Positions 35,894 through 45,830 of a DNA stretch of 64,000 nt are shown piece after piece. Position 1 is the stretch's first letter, and each line of letters begins with the position of its first letter. Position numbers and translations under genes: made by a program. Below the pieces are notes generated by a model. It was not told the DNA's origin, did no database searches, and worked only from the letters and a program-made list of their open reading frames with translations. Source of the DNA: Lumnitzera littorea (taxonomy: Eukaryota; Streptophyta; Magnoliopsida; Myrtales; Combretaceae); assembly GCA_024138015.1 (NCBI GenBank), contig JAMXBB010000009.1:13084445-13148444 (forward strand). Direction: 5' to 3'.

Positions 35894-36788
35894 CTCTTAT
35901 ACCAAGATGTTGTGAACTATAACAATGAACAAATAAGGCCGCTCATTGGATGGGTTCGAGCTTGCAAAAAGCTCGAAAGAAAGTGATGGGGTATGTGTAA
36001 AAGGGCAAATCAAATGAAAGGAGTAAGCAAAAACCCGCAAACAGCTCTAAAGGATATGATGCATCAATGGAACTTCCGAAAACTCATATTACAATTTGAT
36101 ATGATGCACGAATTGGTCTGATGAGGTTACTTGCCACCTAACCTTGCTCAAGGGTTAGGATAAGAGTGATGCTGAGAGTAAACAAACAGTATTTATGCAA
36201 GAAAAAAAAATATAAAGTGTATTAATGGTAATCTAAATTCTGATGTTTTTAGCTATAAGTATAAGGGATATTTATACCCATAAGTTAGGACAACTTACCC
36301 AAAAGGGAAAAGACAAAAAAGGCATTTCCTAAAGAAGTAATGTATAAGATATAAAAGGGTAAAAATGAATATATAAGGAAAACAATCATTGATGCAACAG
36401 ATTCTACACATGATTCTATATACATGGTGATATTATATTGGTGATGCCATTGGAAGATGTGGATAAAAAGTACGGACAACTTTCTTATCAGAGCAGGGGT
36501 GCCTTAGTAAGTTCGGACTCTCTCTCGTCATCTTAGTAAGGGTGCTATCGAGTAAGTAATTAATCAGGCGTGCATGAGAATGAAGATTGGCTATTATCTC
36601 GGCCTTTTACTTCTCGGCACACAACTTGCGGAAAATAAGTAGTTATTTAGCTTGGCAAGTAGAATAGGTCAGTAAGGAGATACTCGACCTTTACATGAAT
36701 AGGCTAGAATAAGGGGATTCGTCTTGCCAGTCTCTTTAGTCCTTGGGCTCAATTGTGAGTTAGTGGTCTGATAGCCTGATTCTCATCA
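35894..36788 (-). repeat. M2 5' LTR and PBS (family B)
   Basis: The LTR spans 35908-36788 (plus-strand ends TGTTGTGAACT and GATTCTCATCA), with a TATA box (TATAAATA, minus) at 36269-36276. Just inside, on the minus strand, TGGTATAAGAG (35894-35904) is the PBS, one base off the initiator tRNA-Met complement TGGTATCAGAG. LTR and PBS are separated by TCT. Confidence 0.85.
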
Positions 36789-37310
36789 TAGAGAGTCCTC
36801 CACTATGCACTTCCCTCACCTGTAGCTCTCTTTTTGAACAAGTTAACACACATAACTTACCACCTCAAAACAGATAACCATCATTAATGTGATACTCATA
36901 TACTACTCTTCCTTCTCTACAATGTATGTATATGGGGCTAAAATCAGGGTCATTTTGATATTACTCTTTAATGCTTGTAAACTCTAATAATCTGGTCTAC
37001 AACTCTATAAGAAGAAAATTTCTTCTTGATAAGGCATTAGCATTATTCTTGTCTTGCTTGTACTTAATGATAAAGTTAAATCCTTCCAAAAATTCAATCC
37101 ATTAGGCTTGGCGTTTGGAAAGCATGGATTAGCTTCACAAATGTCTCAAGGACTCATGATCCGTGTATATGACAAACTCTTTTGGAAGAAGATAATGTTG
37201 CTACATGCGAAAAGCTCAAAACAAGGCTAAAAGCTCTTTGTCATATATAAAATAGTTTAATTGCACTCCTCTTAGCTTCTTATGATGAAAACGTGATGAA
37301 GCCTACATAT
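36789..37310 (-). pseudogene. M1 integrase N-terminal and RNase H remnant
   Basis: This continues M1 on the far side of M2. On the minus strand about 37300-37240 reads SAIKLFYI, matching the RNase H block of P1 (AQLNYSIYDKELLA). The following words (QRAFSLVLS, VCHIHGS, then a LETFVKLIHAF.T segment) follow the RNase H to integrase connection. Many stops. Homology to the family ends near 37310. Confidence 0.6.
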
Positions 37311-37585
37311 GATAACTTTAGTCTATGTATCTTGACCAAATTTGTGAAGTCCATTATTGGAGTCTAAACATCCATGAAGTTTACATGCCCAGCTATCACA
37401 TATCTAAGTCCAAAAGTAGCCCGTCCATGTCAAAGTGGAGCCCATGTGCCTTGTGAATTGATACGTTGAGTGTATTTAATACTGGAAGCCATGTGCCCAT
37501 GTTTTCCAATGTACTATGTCTAATCGTGCTACTATTGAATATTTGAAACCATGCTGGCTTGTACATTACTACTTGCCATGCTTGG
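37311..37585. other. Unassigned 275 bp between M1 and the copia LTR
   Basis: No similarity to M1, M2 or the copia element was seen. The words AGCCCATGTGCC (about 37439) and AGCCATGTGCCCATG (about 37487) recur, hinting at a short internal duplication. It could be a fragment of another LTR. Confidence 0.3.
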
Positions 37586-38562
37586 TGTTGAATTTAGGAT
37601 TCATTATTTGATTTTGATGAGAACAAAATAACAAGTATATAATTAAACTTATTGTTTTTTAAGAAAACAAAACAAGTGGTGATTAAACTAAGTATTATTT
37701 GATTCTTTTGAGATAATTGAATAAGTTCAATTAGCTTACTTAATGATTAAATATATCAATTATCTCTACAAGAAATATAATCTTTTGAAGTGGTGATCAA
37801 ATGATCTTGAAGTTATATTGCAAAAAGTATTTGTTTGTTGTGTGTTAAAAGAATTTTCAGGTAATATTTGGCTTATCGGCTTGACAGCTCACAAAAGACT
37901 AGGTTGATGGTGTAAAGCCTTGGAAAACATGAAGAAAAGCTCACTAACCTAGAAGAACTGGCTTGCTGGTTCACTTGCCGGTAGTTCAGAGTATCGGCAT
38001 GCCGGTAGTTCAATTTTAGGTAGCCGTTGGAGTATTTAATGCGCGGCAATGAGAAGAATTTAAGGAGTTGTTATAAAAGCTCAACTACCCGACCAAAGGC
38101 TTTTAAGATTTAATATTTTATTGCAACTTAAAGATATTCTCTTACATTCTTGAGCTCATTTCACTTCTCCTTGGTCTTTTGTACACTTATTAGCTATCAA
38201 ACAAAAATCTTGAGTGAAGAAAGTGATTTTCTCGAGTTAGTTGTAGTAAAAGAGATTGTGTAAGCTTGTATAGCTCTTGGAGCACTTGGATTGTGAAATC
38301 AATAAAGTGGTGTGAAGTCCTCGGTTGGAGGCATTGTATGTCCGTAAAGACTAGGGGGCGGTCCAAACTCCACGTTATATCTGGGCTTAATCTTTTTTAT
38401 CCCTATCTCTTTAATTTCCATATTTATTATTGTTCTATTGTTGCTTTGATTACTCTTATTATTGCATTTAGTTATTTATATCGAAAAAGATTTGAAATTT
38501 GTCCTTAAACTCAATTCATCCCCCTCGAGTTTAGCCTAGTGTTCTTCAATTGGTATCAAAGC
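37586..38562 (+). repeat. Copia 5' LTR and PBS
   Basis: The LTR spans 37586-38548 (TGTTGAATTTAGG to GTTCTTCA). A TATA box, TTATAAAAGC, lies near 38070. The PBS TGGTATCAAAGC (38551-38562) differs by one base from the initiator tRNA-Met complement. The left end is the best TG in context; no second LTR exists in the window to confirm it. Confidence 0.7.
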
Positions 38563-38605
38563 TAGCCTTTAATCACTTGCTTAATCGCATATTAAAGTTA
38601 AGATC

Positions 38606-40278
38606 ATGGCATCTAATACATTAGGCTTTTTAGAAGGACAAGTAATCAGTAGGCCTCCTCTCTTAACTAGTAGTAATTATCCATATTGGAAGTGTAGGAT
38701 GTCCATATTCTTGAAAGCACAAAATAGACTACTATAGCATATGATTAACCAAGGACCATTTAAGATAAAAGGAAAAGAAGAAAAAGATTACTCAAATAAT
38801 GATTAGAAATTACTTGACCTAAATGAAGTTGCCATGAATATTTTGTATTGTGCTATAAATGAGAATGATTTCAATAGAATATGTACATGTAAAAGTGCTA
38901 AAGGAATATGGGATGAATTACAAAGCACATATGAAGGAATTAGTAAAGTAAGAGATACAAAAATAAGTTTATTGTGTGGACAATTTGAAAACTTTAGGAT
39001 GGATCCAAATGAAACAATTGATGAGATGCATAATAGATTCATCAATATCATCAATCCTTTAAGTGTTCTTGGAAAGACGTTTACTAACCTTGAAATAAAT
39101 TCCAAAATCCTTAGGTCTTTGCTAAGAGATTGGGAAGCTAAGAGAATAGCAATAGAGGAAGCTCATGATCTTAATGAAATGTCAAAAGAACAACTCCTTG
39201 GAACACATAAAACATATGAGATGGTAAAGAAACAAGGAGAAGAGTCTAGAAAGAAAACAATTGCTCTAAAAGTCACGAAGGAAAACTCAAGTGATGAAGA
39301 AAGTGAAGACGATGACGAGGTTATAATGTTGGTAAAGAAGTTTAGAAAGTTCATAAAATTCAATAAAAGGATCAAGAAGGATAAGGATAAGGATGGATAT
39401 GGATCATCTTCTAGGTTCAAGAAGGAAAAGAGAGAAGTTATCAAATGCTACAAATGTAAAAAATTGGGACATATTCAATAATATTGTCCATTGCTTAAGA
39501 AGGCCAAAAAGAGTAAAAAAGGAAAGCTATGATAGCAACATAGAATGATGGGGATTCTAACGACTTTGATAATGAAACTTGCTTCATGGCTCTCAATGAT
39601 GATGAGGTATGCTCTTCTTCACATGACTCTTCCTTTGATGAACTTAGGAGTATGTATGATAACTTATTGAAAGAATTCAAAAAAGTGCAAAAGAAGAATA
39701 AAGTGTTGAAGCAAATGATGAGTGAAGTAGGTGATGAGTTTGATACTATCAAAAGTGAATACAATAAGGTAGTTGATGCAAAAGAAAACTTAGAAGAAGA
39801 TAATGAATATTTGAAAGTTGAAAATGAGAGATTGACAAAAGAAAATATAGAGATAAGTACTAGAAATAATGAATTAATAAAAGAAAATAGCAAAATAAAA
39901 GAGGTCAAGAAAAATTTTGAAAATAAAATAAAAGAACTAAAACTTGAAGCAAAAAATGATGAAGGTATGATAGAAAAACTAAGTCGACTTGAAATTGAAA
40001 ATTCAATTCTAAGAACTAGCTTAGATGACTTAAGAAAAATAATGGCAAAATTCGTAAATGGAGAAAAGAATTTGGATAAAATCCTTGGAACACAACGACT
40101 AGGATTAGACAAAACTAGAATAGGTTATATTAAGAAGAATGTGTATAGAACATACAAAAGTTACTTTTTTAAGGCATTAAATAAAACTTGTAACTATTGT
40201 GGAAGACATGGTCATATTGCTTATACATGTACATTACGTCATAAAATCTCCTTATGCAACAAAAATAAAATGGTTTAG
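38606..40278 (+). pseudogene. Copia gag with coiled coil and two zinc knuckles, degenerate
   Basis: The start MASNTLGFLEGQVI leads into PPLLTSSNYPYWK, the usual copia gag opening. A UBN2/gag-type core follows (IWDELQSTYEGISKVRDTK, DEMHNRFINIINPL, LRSLLRDWEAK). Two TGG codons have become TAG before 38810. A first zinc knuckle, CYKCKKLGHIQ-stop-YC, is at about 39448-39490. A frame change at about 39500-39535 joins to a 230-codon open part (39586-40278), mostly a charged coiled coil, ending in a second zinc knuckle, CNYCGRHGHIAYTC (40188 on). The coiled-coil extension is typical of SIRE gag. Confidence 0.8.
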
Positions 40279-40339
40279 GTCCCTGAGAGACAAGCTTACA
40301 TTACAACAACCAACCCCAAAGGACTCAAACTAAAGTGGG

Positions 40340-40775
40340 TATCAAAGAGATAATCGTTTGTTTTATAGGATCCTTCAAGGCATAACAACAAATGGATCTT
40401 AGATAGCGGTTGCTCAAGACATATGATCAGAGACGCATCCAAGTTCACATCTATAGACTTAAAGGATGGAGGAAGCATGACCTTCGGAGATAATCGAAAA
40501 GCTCACGTCATTGGTGAAGATAACATTTGCATTAATAATGATCTTACTATTAAGCATGCATTGCTCATTGGTAATTTAAAACATAACTTACTTAGTATTA
40601 GTCAATTGTGTGACATAGGATATAAAGTAATCTTTTATGCATCGAAGTGTTCTATTGAAAACATTAACAATGACCAAATCTGTTTTGAGGCGTATAGACG
40701 AGAAAACATCTACAAAATTGACTTCAATATGTTTTCATGCTCTCTTGAGACATGTTTATCCATTTAAAACAACGA
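40340..40775 (+). pseudogene. Copia aspartic protease, degenerate
   Basis: The active site reads WILDSGCSRHM at about 40393, the copia D-S-G form, intact here. GGSMTFGDN, HALLIGNLKHNLLSISQLCD and YKVIF complete the domain. The part 40423-40767 is open for 114 codons. Stops just before (40335-40370) and after (about 40765) interrupt the polyprotein. Confidence 0.8.
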
Positions 40776-41960
40776 TAGTTGGTTATGACATAGAAAGTTA
40801 GGACATGCTAGTATGGATATCTTATCAAAACTAGCCAAAAGGAATCTTGTTAATGGATTACCTAAGATTAGTTTTGATAAAGATAGAACATGTCGAACAT
40901 GTCGAACATGTCAATATGGCAAACAAACCAAGTCATCTTTCAAATCAAAAGAAGCCATCTCAACTTTTAGGCCACTCTAACTACTACACATGGATTTATT
41001 TGGTCTAACCCAAACTTTAAGTTTAGGAGGGAAAAGATACATGGTCATATTTAATGATTTTACTAGATATACTTGGACCTTCTTCCTTGCTAACAAGGAT
41101 GAAACTTATCATGTGTTCTTGAACTATAGCAAGAAGGTCCAAAATGAAAAAAGGTCTTTCTATTGTCTCTATAAGAAGTGACCATGGGGGAGAATTTGAA
41201 AATCTTGATATGGAAGATTTTTGTAATAAAAATGGAATATAATATACATACTCGGCACCTAGAACTTCATAACAAAATGGAATTGTCGAAAGAAAAAATA
41301 GGACCCTTATAGAAATGACTAGGACCATGCTTTGTGACAATAACCTACCTAAGTATTTTTAAGCTGAAGCCGTCAATACGACTTGTTACATATCAAATCA
41401 TGTTTTCATTAGACCAATTCTTAAGAAAACCCCTTATGAGTTTCGGAAAGACAAAAGACTTAACATATCATATTTTCATCCTTTTGGAATGAAATGTTAC
41501 ATTCTCAATAATGGAAAGGAACAATTAGGAAAATTCAACTCAAAGTCGGATGAAGGTATTTTTCTTGGTTATTCTCTTACTAGTAAAGCTTATAGATTAT
41601 ATGACAAAAGAACACTTGTTATAGAAGAGTCAATTCATGTTACTTTTGATGATACTTGTATATATAAAGAGTTTAATGATGAAGTAAAAAACATTGGTGC
41701 TCATTTGGACAATCTTGGTCTTAACAAGAATCAATCCAATTCTCTTGAAAGGGAATCCTCTAGTCAAGATGACATCATTAATAACACTAATTTAGATTTA
41801 CCTAGAGAATGGAAGTTTGTGAAAAATCATCTTAAGGATTAGATAATAGGAGAACCATCCAATAGGATTCAAACAAGAGCATCACTTAAAAATCTAAGTA
41901 ATATAGTGTTCCTATCTCAACTTGAACCAAAAAATGTGGATGAAGCTCTAAAAAATGAAT
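40776..41960 (+). pseudogene. Copia integrase, degenerate
   Basis: The pre-integrase segment HRKLGHASMDILSKLA is at about 40790. The zinc-binding C-x-x-C region contains a 9-bp unit (GAACATGTC) three times in a row at 40886-40912, adding RTC repeats. The core has the first Asp in HMDLFG (about 40988), the second in RSDHGGEF (about 41178) after a frameshift near 41150, and the Glu in QNGIVERKNR (about 41275). The GKFNSKSDEGIFLGYS tail (open 41489-41842) follows. Several stops. Confidence 0.8.
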
Positions 41961-43021
41961 TTTAGGTTCAAGCTATGCAAGAAGAGCTAAATCAATTTAC
42001 TAGAAATGATATATGGAATTTAGTATCTAAACCAAAAGATAGACCTATTATTGGAACGAAATGGGTTTATAGAAACAAACTTGATGAAACCAGTATAGTA
42101 ACTAGAGACAAGGCTAGGTTAGTTGCTAAAGGCTATAATCAAGAAGAAGGAATAAATTTTGATGAGACTTTTGCCCCAATTGCAAGACTAGAAGCCATTA
42201 GGATGCTTTTGGCATTTGTGGCTCATAAAGACTTTAAACTATATCAAATGGATGTTAAAAGTGCCTTTCTAAATGGCTTCATCAAAGAAGAGGTCTATGT
42301 AGAGCAACCATCAGGTTTTGAGGATAATGAATTCCCAAACCATGTATATAAGCTTAATAAAGCCTTATATGGACTAAAGCAAGCTCCTAGAGGTTGGTAT
42401 GAAAGATTGAGTAGTTTCTTGATAAACAATAAATTCATTAGAGGGAAACTTGACACAATACTATTCATTAAACAATACAATGATCATATACTAATTGTTC
42501 AAATATATGTTGATGACATTGTGTTTGGTGCCACTTACATAGATTTAGTTAATAAGTTTGTCTAATGTATGAAAAATGAATTTGAAATGAGTATGATGGG
42601 AGAACTCAACTATTTCTTAGGTCTTTAAGTTAAGTAAACCAAAGATAGAACCTTCATTAACCAAGGCAAATATACCAAAGAACTCTTAAAAAGGTTTAAA
42701 ATGGAAAATTACAAAACTAAGCCAACTCCAATGAGCACTACCCTAAAACTCGACAAGGATGAGAATGGAAAGAACATTTGTGAAAAGATGTATTAGGGTA
42801 TGATAGGAAGTCTTCTATATTTAACTGCATCTAGGCTAGATATCATGTTTGTTGTGTGTCTATGTGCACGGTTTCAATCTTGCCCTAAAGAATCACACTT
42901 AAATGCGGTTAAACGCATTTTCAAGTATCTTGCGGGCATTATTGAAATCGGCTTATGGTATCCCAAGTTCACCTTACTTGATCTTATAAGATATTCCGAT
43001 GCCAACTTTGCTGGCTATAAA
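41961..43021 (+). pseudogene. Copia reverse transcriptase and partial RNase H
   Basis: The RT is open for 196 codons (41975-42565): IIGTKWVYRNKLDE, ARLVAKGYNQEEGI, FDETFAPIARLEAIR, YQMDVKSAFLNG, KALYGLKQAPRGWY and the intact catalytic YVDD in IYVDDIVFGA (about 42505-42533). After stops near 42565-42800 the RNase H begins with MIGSLLYLTASRLDI, FQSCPKESHLNAVKRIFKYL and RYSDANFAGYK, and breaks off at about 43021, before the rest of RNase H and the 3' LTR. Confidence 0.85.
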
Positions 43022-45064
43022 GTATCCGATCTCCAAGCTCTTCCTCAGCATGAAGAAGGCTATGGTGAAGAAATGGGTTAAAGGTACAGGTTCGTTCCAT
43101 ATGCCTATGTCTGTTGTGCTAGTGTTGAGGTACTTCATCCGATGCCTATAAGATGGGAGGACCTCCTTAGCCGTACCAGTCATGGCGGAGTTTTATAAAT
43201 GATAGTAATAGTTTCTTTTGGTTTCGTCTTCTTTTCCTTTTCTAACTTTGAATTGAATTTCTTACAAGTGAAAATTTGGCCTAAAGGGTACCTCATCCTT
43301 TTGTGGATGAGTTGATGAACCATTGCCAAGCAAGAGCTAGGGCAGACCAACCAAAGGGCAAAGTAGTACGGCCAAAACTTGGGCTTGGAGAGACCAGTAA
43401 GGTATGATCGATGGCTATTCCTTAAGGGATTCCCATAGGTATCCGAGATGAGCCACTGGATGTAAAGCCTTTGGGCATGGCTTTGCCTACCCCTGCCCTT
43501 GTTCCCTCAATTGAGCCAATTTTCGTGGGTGGCGAAGGCACCAACGTGGAGGGGCTTGATGTTCAGATGCTTCCCCCCTCCACGGACAAAGGAAGAAGAA
43601 ATGTTCAAGGAGGCCGCTTTACCTCAAGTAGTTGGCCAAAAGAGGAAGGCTCTTGAAACGATTGGAAAGCAAGGGCCTAGAGCCAAGAAATAGAGGCCCT
43701 TGGAGAGGGTGCCTTTGAGTTAAGGGAAATGATATGAGTGGCCGATGGCTCATCCCTATCAGAGTGTTGATGACTTGGGAGATGAATTTTTTGATGTCCT
43801 GAACAACTTTAGGTTGATGGGGGTAGCCAGAATCATTCTAAGAACTATCGTACACCTCCCGGGATGAAGAGTTCTTGAGGGGAACCCTTGAGATGGAAAT
43901 GAAGAAAGCAAGGGGGAAGCTCCTAAGGCCAAAGTGGGAGGTCCGTACCAACGATCTAACATTGTGGCACTGGACACTCATTTACTAAGCTTCAATGGGA
44001 TCTTACACCTTCGACTATTAAGCTGCTCTCAAGGGGCTCTCCAAGGAAGGTAGGGACAATCCTATGTAGATAACAGGCTACTTAAGCATGCTTATGTAGT
44101 AAGTGAGTCTTTGTTTCTCTTGTATTGACATGCTTCACTTATCGTTGTGTTAATGGTAACCTTTATTTTCAATTTGTAGTACTATAGCCAAGTGCTGCTT
44201 CAACTGAATAAGTATGATGCTACCTAGAAAGAGGTAAAGGGCTTTAGGGAGGTGTTGCATCAAGTTAAGAAGTATCTATGAGAAGCAGAGTCTTCTACAA
44301 ATAAGTATTTGGAAAAATTCTCTAAGGCTAATCGGTGCTTGCACCACTCTTTTGTGCAAATATCGAGGTTTCAGGCATAGCTAAAGGACATAGAGAAGGA
44401 GAGGGATAAGGTCGAGATGGCAGCACAGAAGGCCGACGACCTAAAGGCTCAACTAGAGGATGAGCAGAGGACTAAGGCTCAACTCTCTCAATGGTTAGAT
44501 GAAGAGAGGGAGGCTAAGGCTTAGGTTGAGAAAGAGAATGCCAAGCTAATGTTGTCAATCACGAGGTTGTAAACCGAGTTGGCTATGAACGCGTCTGAGT
44601 GTGAAAGTGCCAAAGCCACTTCGTTGGAGCTAGTTAGTTTGAAGGTTAGGTTAGAGCAGTAGGTCTAGGAGTTGCAGGGGAAGATTTCAAAGATGGAGGA
44701 GATCATCTCCAAAATGGAAAGTAGGGAGGTCCTCAGTGATGCCACTACTAAAAAGGTCATCGCCAGCTATCGGAAGACCAAAGAGTGGTTAGATGAGCTG
44801 GAAGACCTGACCATTGACTTCGCGTGCTATATAAAGAAGGAGGTGCTCTCCCACTATCTAGACCTTGACTTGAGCTTCCTCAACTTCCTAGATTCCCTAA
44901 CCTTTAATGAGAAGAGCGAAGCCCCAGTATGTGAAAGGGAGGCTGCTCAAGTGGCCATTAATGTCCCAAGCATACCCTATGTTACTAAGGTTATACAAGG
45001 CACATCGACATCTACTTTTACCACAACAACCCAGCAAGAGGTCACCCAAGAAGCAGTTTCTTGA
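43022..45064 (+). pseudogene. T2 antisense ORF (aORF), C-terminal two thirds, intron-containing, degenerate
   Basis: It lies on the strand opposite to T2 gag-pol. From the junction it reads LFLSMKKAMVKKWVKGTG (about 43035), then a variable Pro/Ser/Lys part (QVVGQKRKALETIGKQGP, about 43625), then DEFFDVLNNFRLMGVARI (about 43783). After an 81-nt intron (44099-44179) comes VLLQLNKYDAT, a long coiled coil (AAQKADDLKAQLEDEQRTKA at about 44420; LQGKISKMEEIISKMESREV at about 44673) and a conserved-looking end, YLDLDLSFLNFLD. The final 130 codons (44672-45064) are open. In-frame stops occur elsewhere. The protein family is that of T1; role unknown. Confidence 0.65.
44099..44179 (+). other. GT-AG intron in the T2 aORF, 81 nt
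   Basis: The donor is TATGTA/GTAAGTGAG (exon ends 44098) and the acceptor TTTTCAATTTGTAG/TACTAT (exon resumes 44180). The intron is T-rich before the acceptor and in phase 0. Both length and position equal those of the T1 intron. A possible upstream intron (donor GTAATAG at 43205, acceptor region TTACAAGTGAAA at about 43267) is less sure. Confidence 0.72.
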
Positions 45065-45370
45065 GATAATTGACCTCTAGGTGATCCTCCTATTACCCCC
45101 TTCCTCATAACCTTCAACCTCCATTTCAAGTCAAAGCTAACCTCCTCAAGAGGTACCATCGAATCAGCGCTCCGAGCAGATTGAGGTTTTAGATTTTTCT
45201 AAGCTACCAAAGTTAGCTGATCTAAGGTAATAGTTTGTTTGTTTATTTTCTTTTAAACATGTGTATGCCAAGCTAAGATGCTAGCCTTTACTGTATAGTT
45301 TTATGATCAATGAATGAGAAATGTCCTCTTATATACCTACTTTTTCTTTGCCTTGGAATATATTTGCATA
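45065..45370. other. T2 spacer between aORF and tandem repeats
   Basis: No coding potential beyond the aORF stop (TGA at 45062-45064). It is part of the T2 3' UTR in the pol direction and the 3' flank of the aORF in the other. No clear poly(A) signal was seen on the plus strand. Confidence 0.4.
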
Positions 45371-45717
45371 GGAATTCCTCTATATAAGGGGAGTTTACCC
45401 TTGCTAAGGTTACTCGAAGGGGTCAAGTTGATAGTGTTCCAATGTGCTTGGAAGATGGGAGTTCCTCTATGTAAGGAATGTTTCCCCTTATCGAGGTTAC
45501 CTAAAGGGCTCGGGTTGGTGGCAGTCCTACCTACCAAGAAGATGAGAGTTCCTTTATGCAAGGAATGATTCCCCTTGTCGAGGTATTTTGAGGGGGTTAG
45601 GTCGGTGGCGTTCCGACTTGCCTAGAAAATGAGAGTTTCTCTGTACAAGGGGTGTTTCCCCTTGCTGAGGTTACCCGGGGGGCTTAAGTTAGTGGCATTC
45701 CAACCTGCCCAATAAAT
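45371..45717 (-). repeat. T2 3' UTR tandem array: four units of 86-87 bp
   Basis: Units start at 45371, 45457, 45544 and 45631. Each has, on the plus strand, GAG(A)GTT(C/T)CTCT near the start, then an AAGG(A/G)(A/G)TG-TTTCCCCTT-GAGGTTAC block, a G-rich centre and a GTGGC.TTCC...CTTGCC end. The units differ by about 15-25 per cent. ORFs in either direction here are shadows of the repeat. The same unit is found decayed in T1. Confidence 0.88.
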
Positions 45718-45830
45718 GATTCATATGCCCTTTCGAGGGCTAGGATAGTAACAGAAAGGAAAGAGAGAGAGGGAGAAATAATTGATTATGAAGTAAATTG
45801 TTCCATTTCATTATTTTGCAAAGATATACA

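Larger units (their letters stand above)
30315..36788 (-). mobile_element. M2: structurally complete Ty3/gypsy family B element nested in M1
   Basis: LTRs at 30315-31192 (878 bp) and 35908-36788 (881 bp) enclose, on the minus strand, PBS, gag, protease, RT, RNase H and integrase. The flanks are caaag (30310-30314) and tagag (36789-36793). They match the M2 integrase read through the same site (TGTCTAGAAAGTCC at about 32263), which supports a target duplication with transitions. No chromodomain was recognised after the integrase. Stops, frameshifts and active-site changes make it non-autonomous. Confidence 0.85.
28312..37310 (-). mobile_element. M1: Ty3/gypsy family A element, minus strand, split by M2 and truncated
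   Basis: It consists of the 3' LTR (28312-29242), the integrase C-terminal part (29243-30314), the 6.5-kb M2 insertion, and the remaining integrase N-terminal and RNase H remnant (36789-37310). Its RT, protease, gag and 5' LTR are missing: homology stops at about 37310. The LTR is closest to S1 and the outer P1 LTR. All coding parts are decayed. Confidence 0.75.
37586..43021 (+). mobile_element. SIRE-like Ty1/copia element, 3' truncated
   Basis: 5' LTR, PBS, long gag with coiled coil, then protease, integrase, RT and partial RNase H in copia order (integrase before RT). The gag type, the coiled-coil extension with a second zinc knuckle and the CAATTCATCCCCCTCGAG stretch near the LTR end fit the SIRE/Maximus lineage. 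RNase H stops at about 43021 and the 3' LTR is absent; T2 sequence follows directly. Stops are mostly single changes, so this is among the youngest elements in the window. Confidence 0.85.

Noticed and set aside
39495..40112. 205-codon minus-strand ORF
   Set aside because: It is the complement of the A-rich coiled-coil codons of the copia gag; the plus frame has the zinc knuckle and gag context.
43471..43693. Two overlapping plus-strand ORFs as separate genes
   Set aside because: They are frames of the variable middle part of the T2 antisense ORF.
45371..45717. CRISPR-like regular repeats
   Set aside because: Units are directly adjacent without spacers and lie in a retrotransposon 3' UTR of a plant genome.
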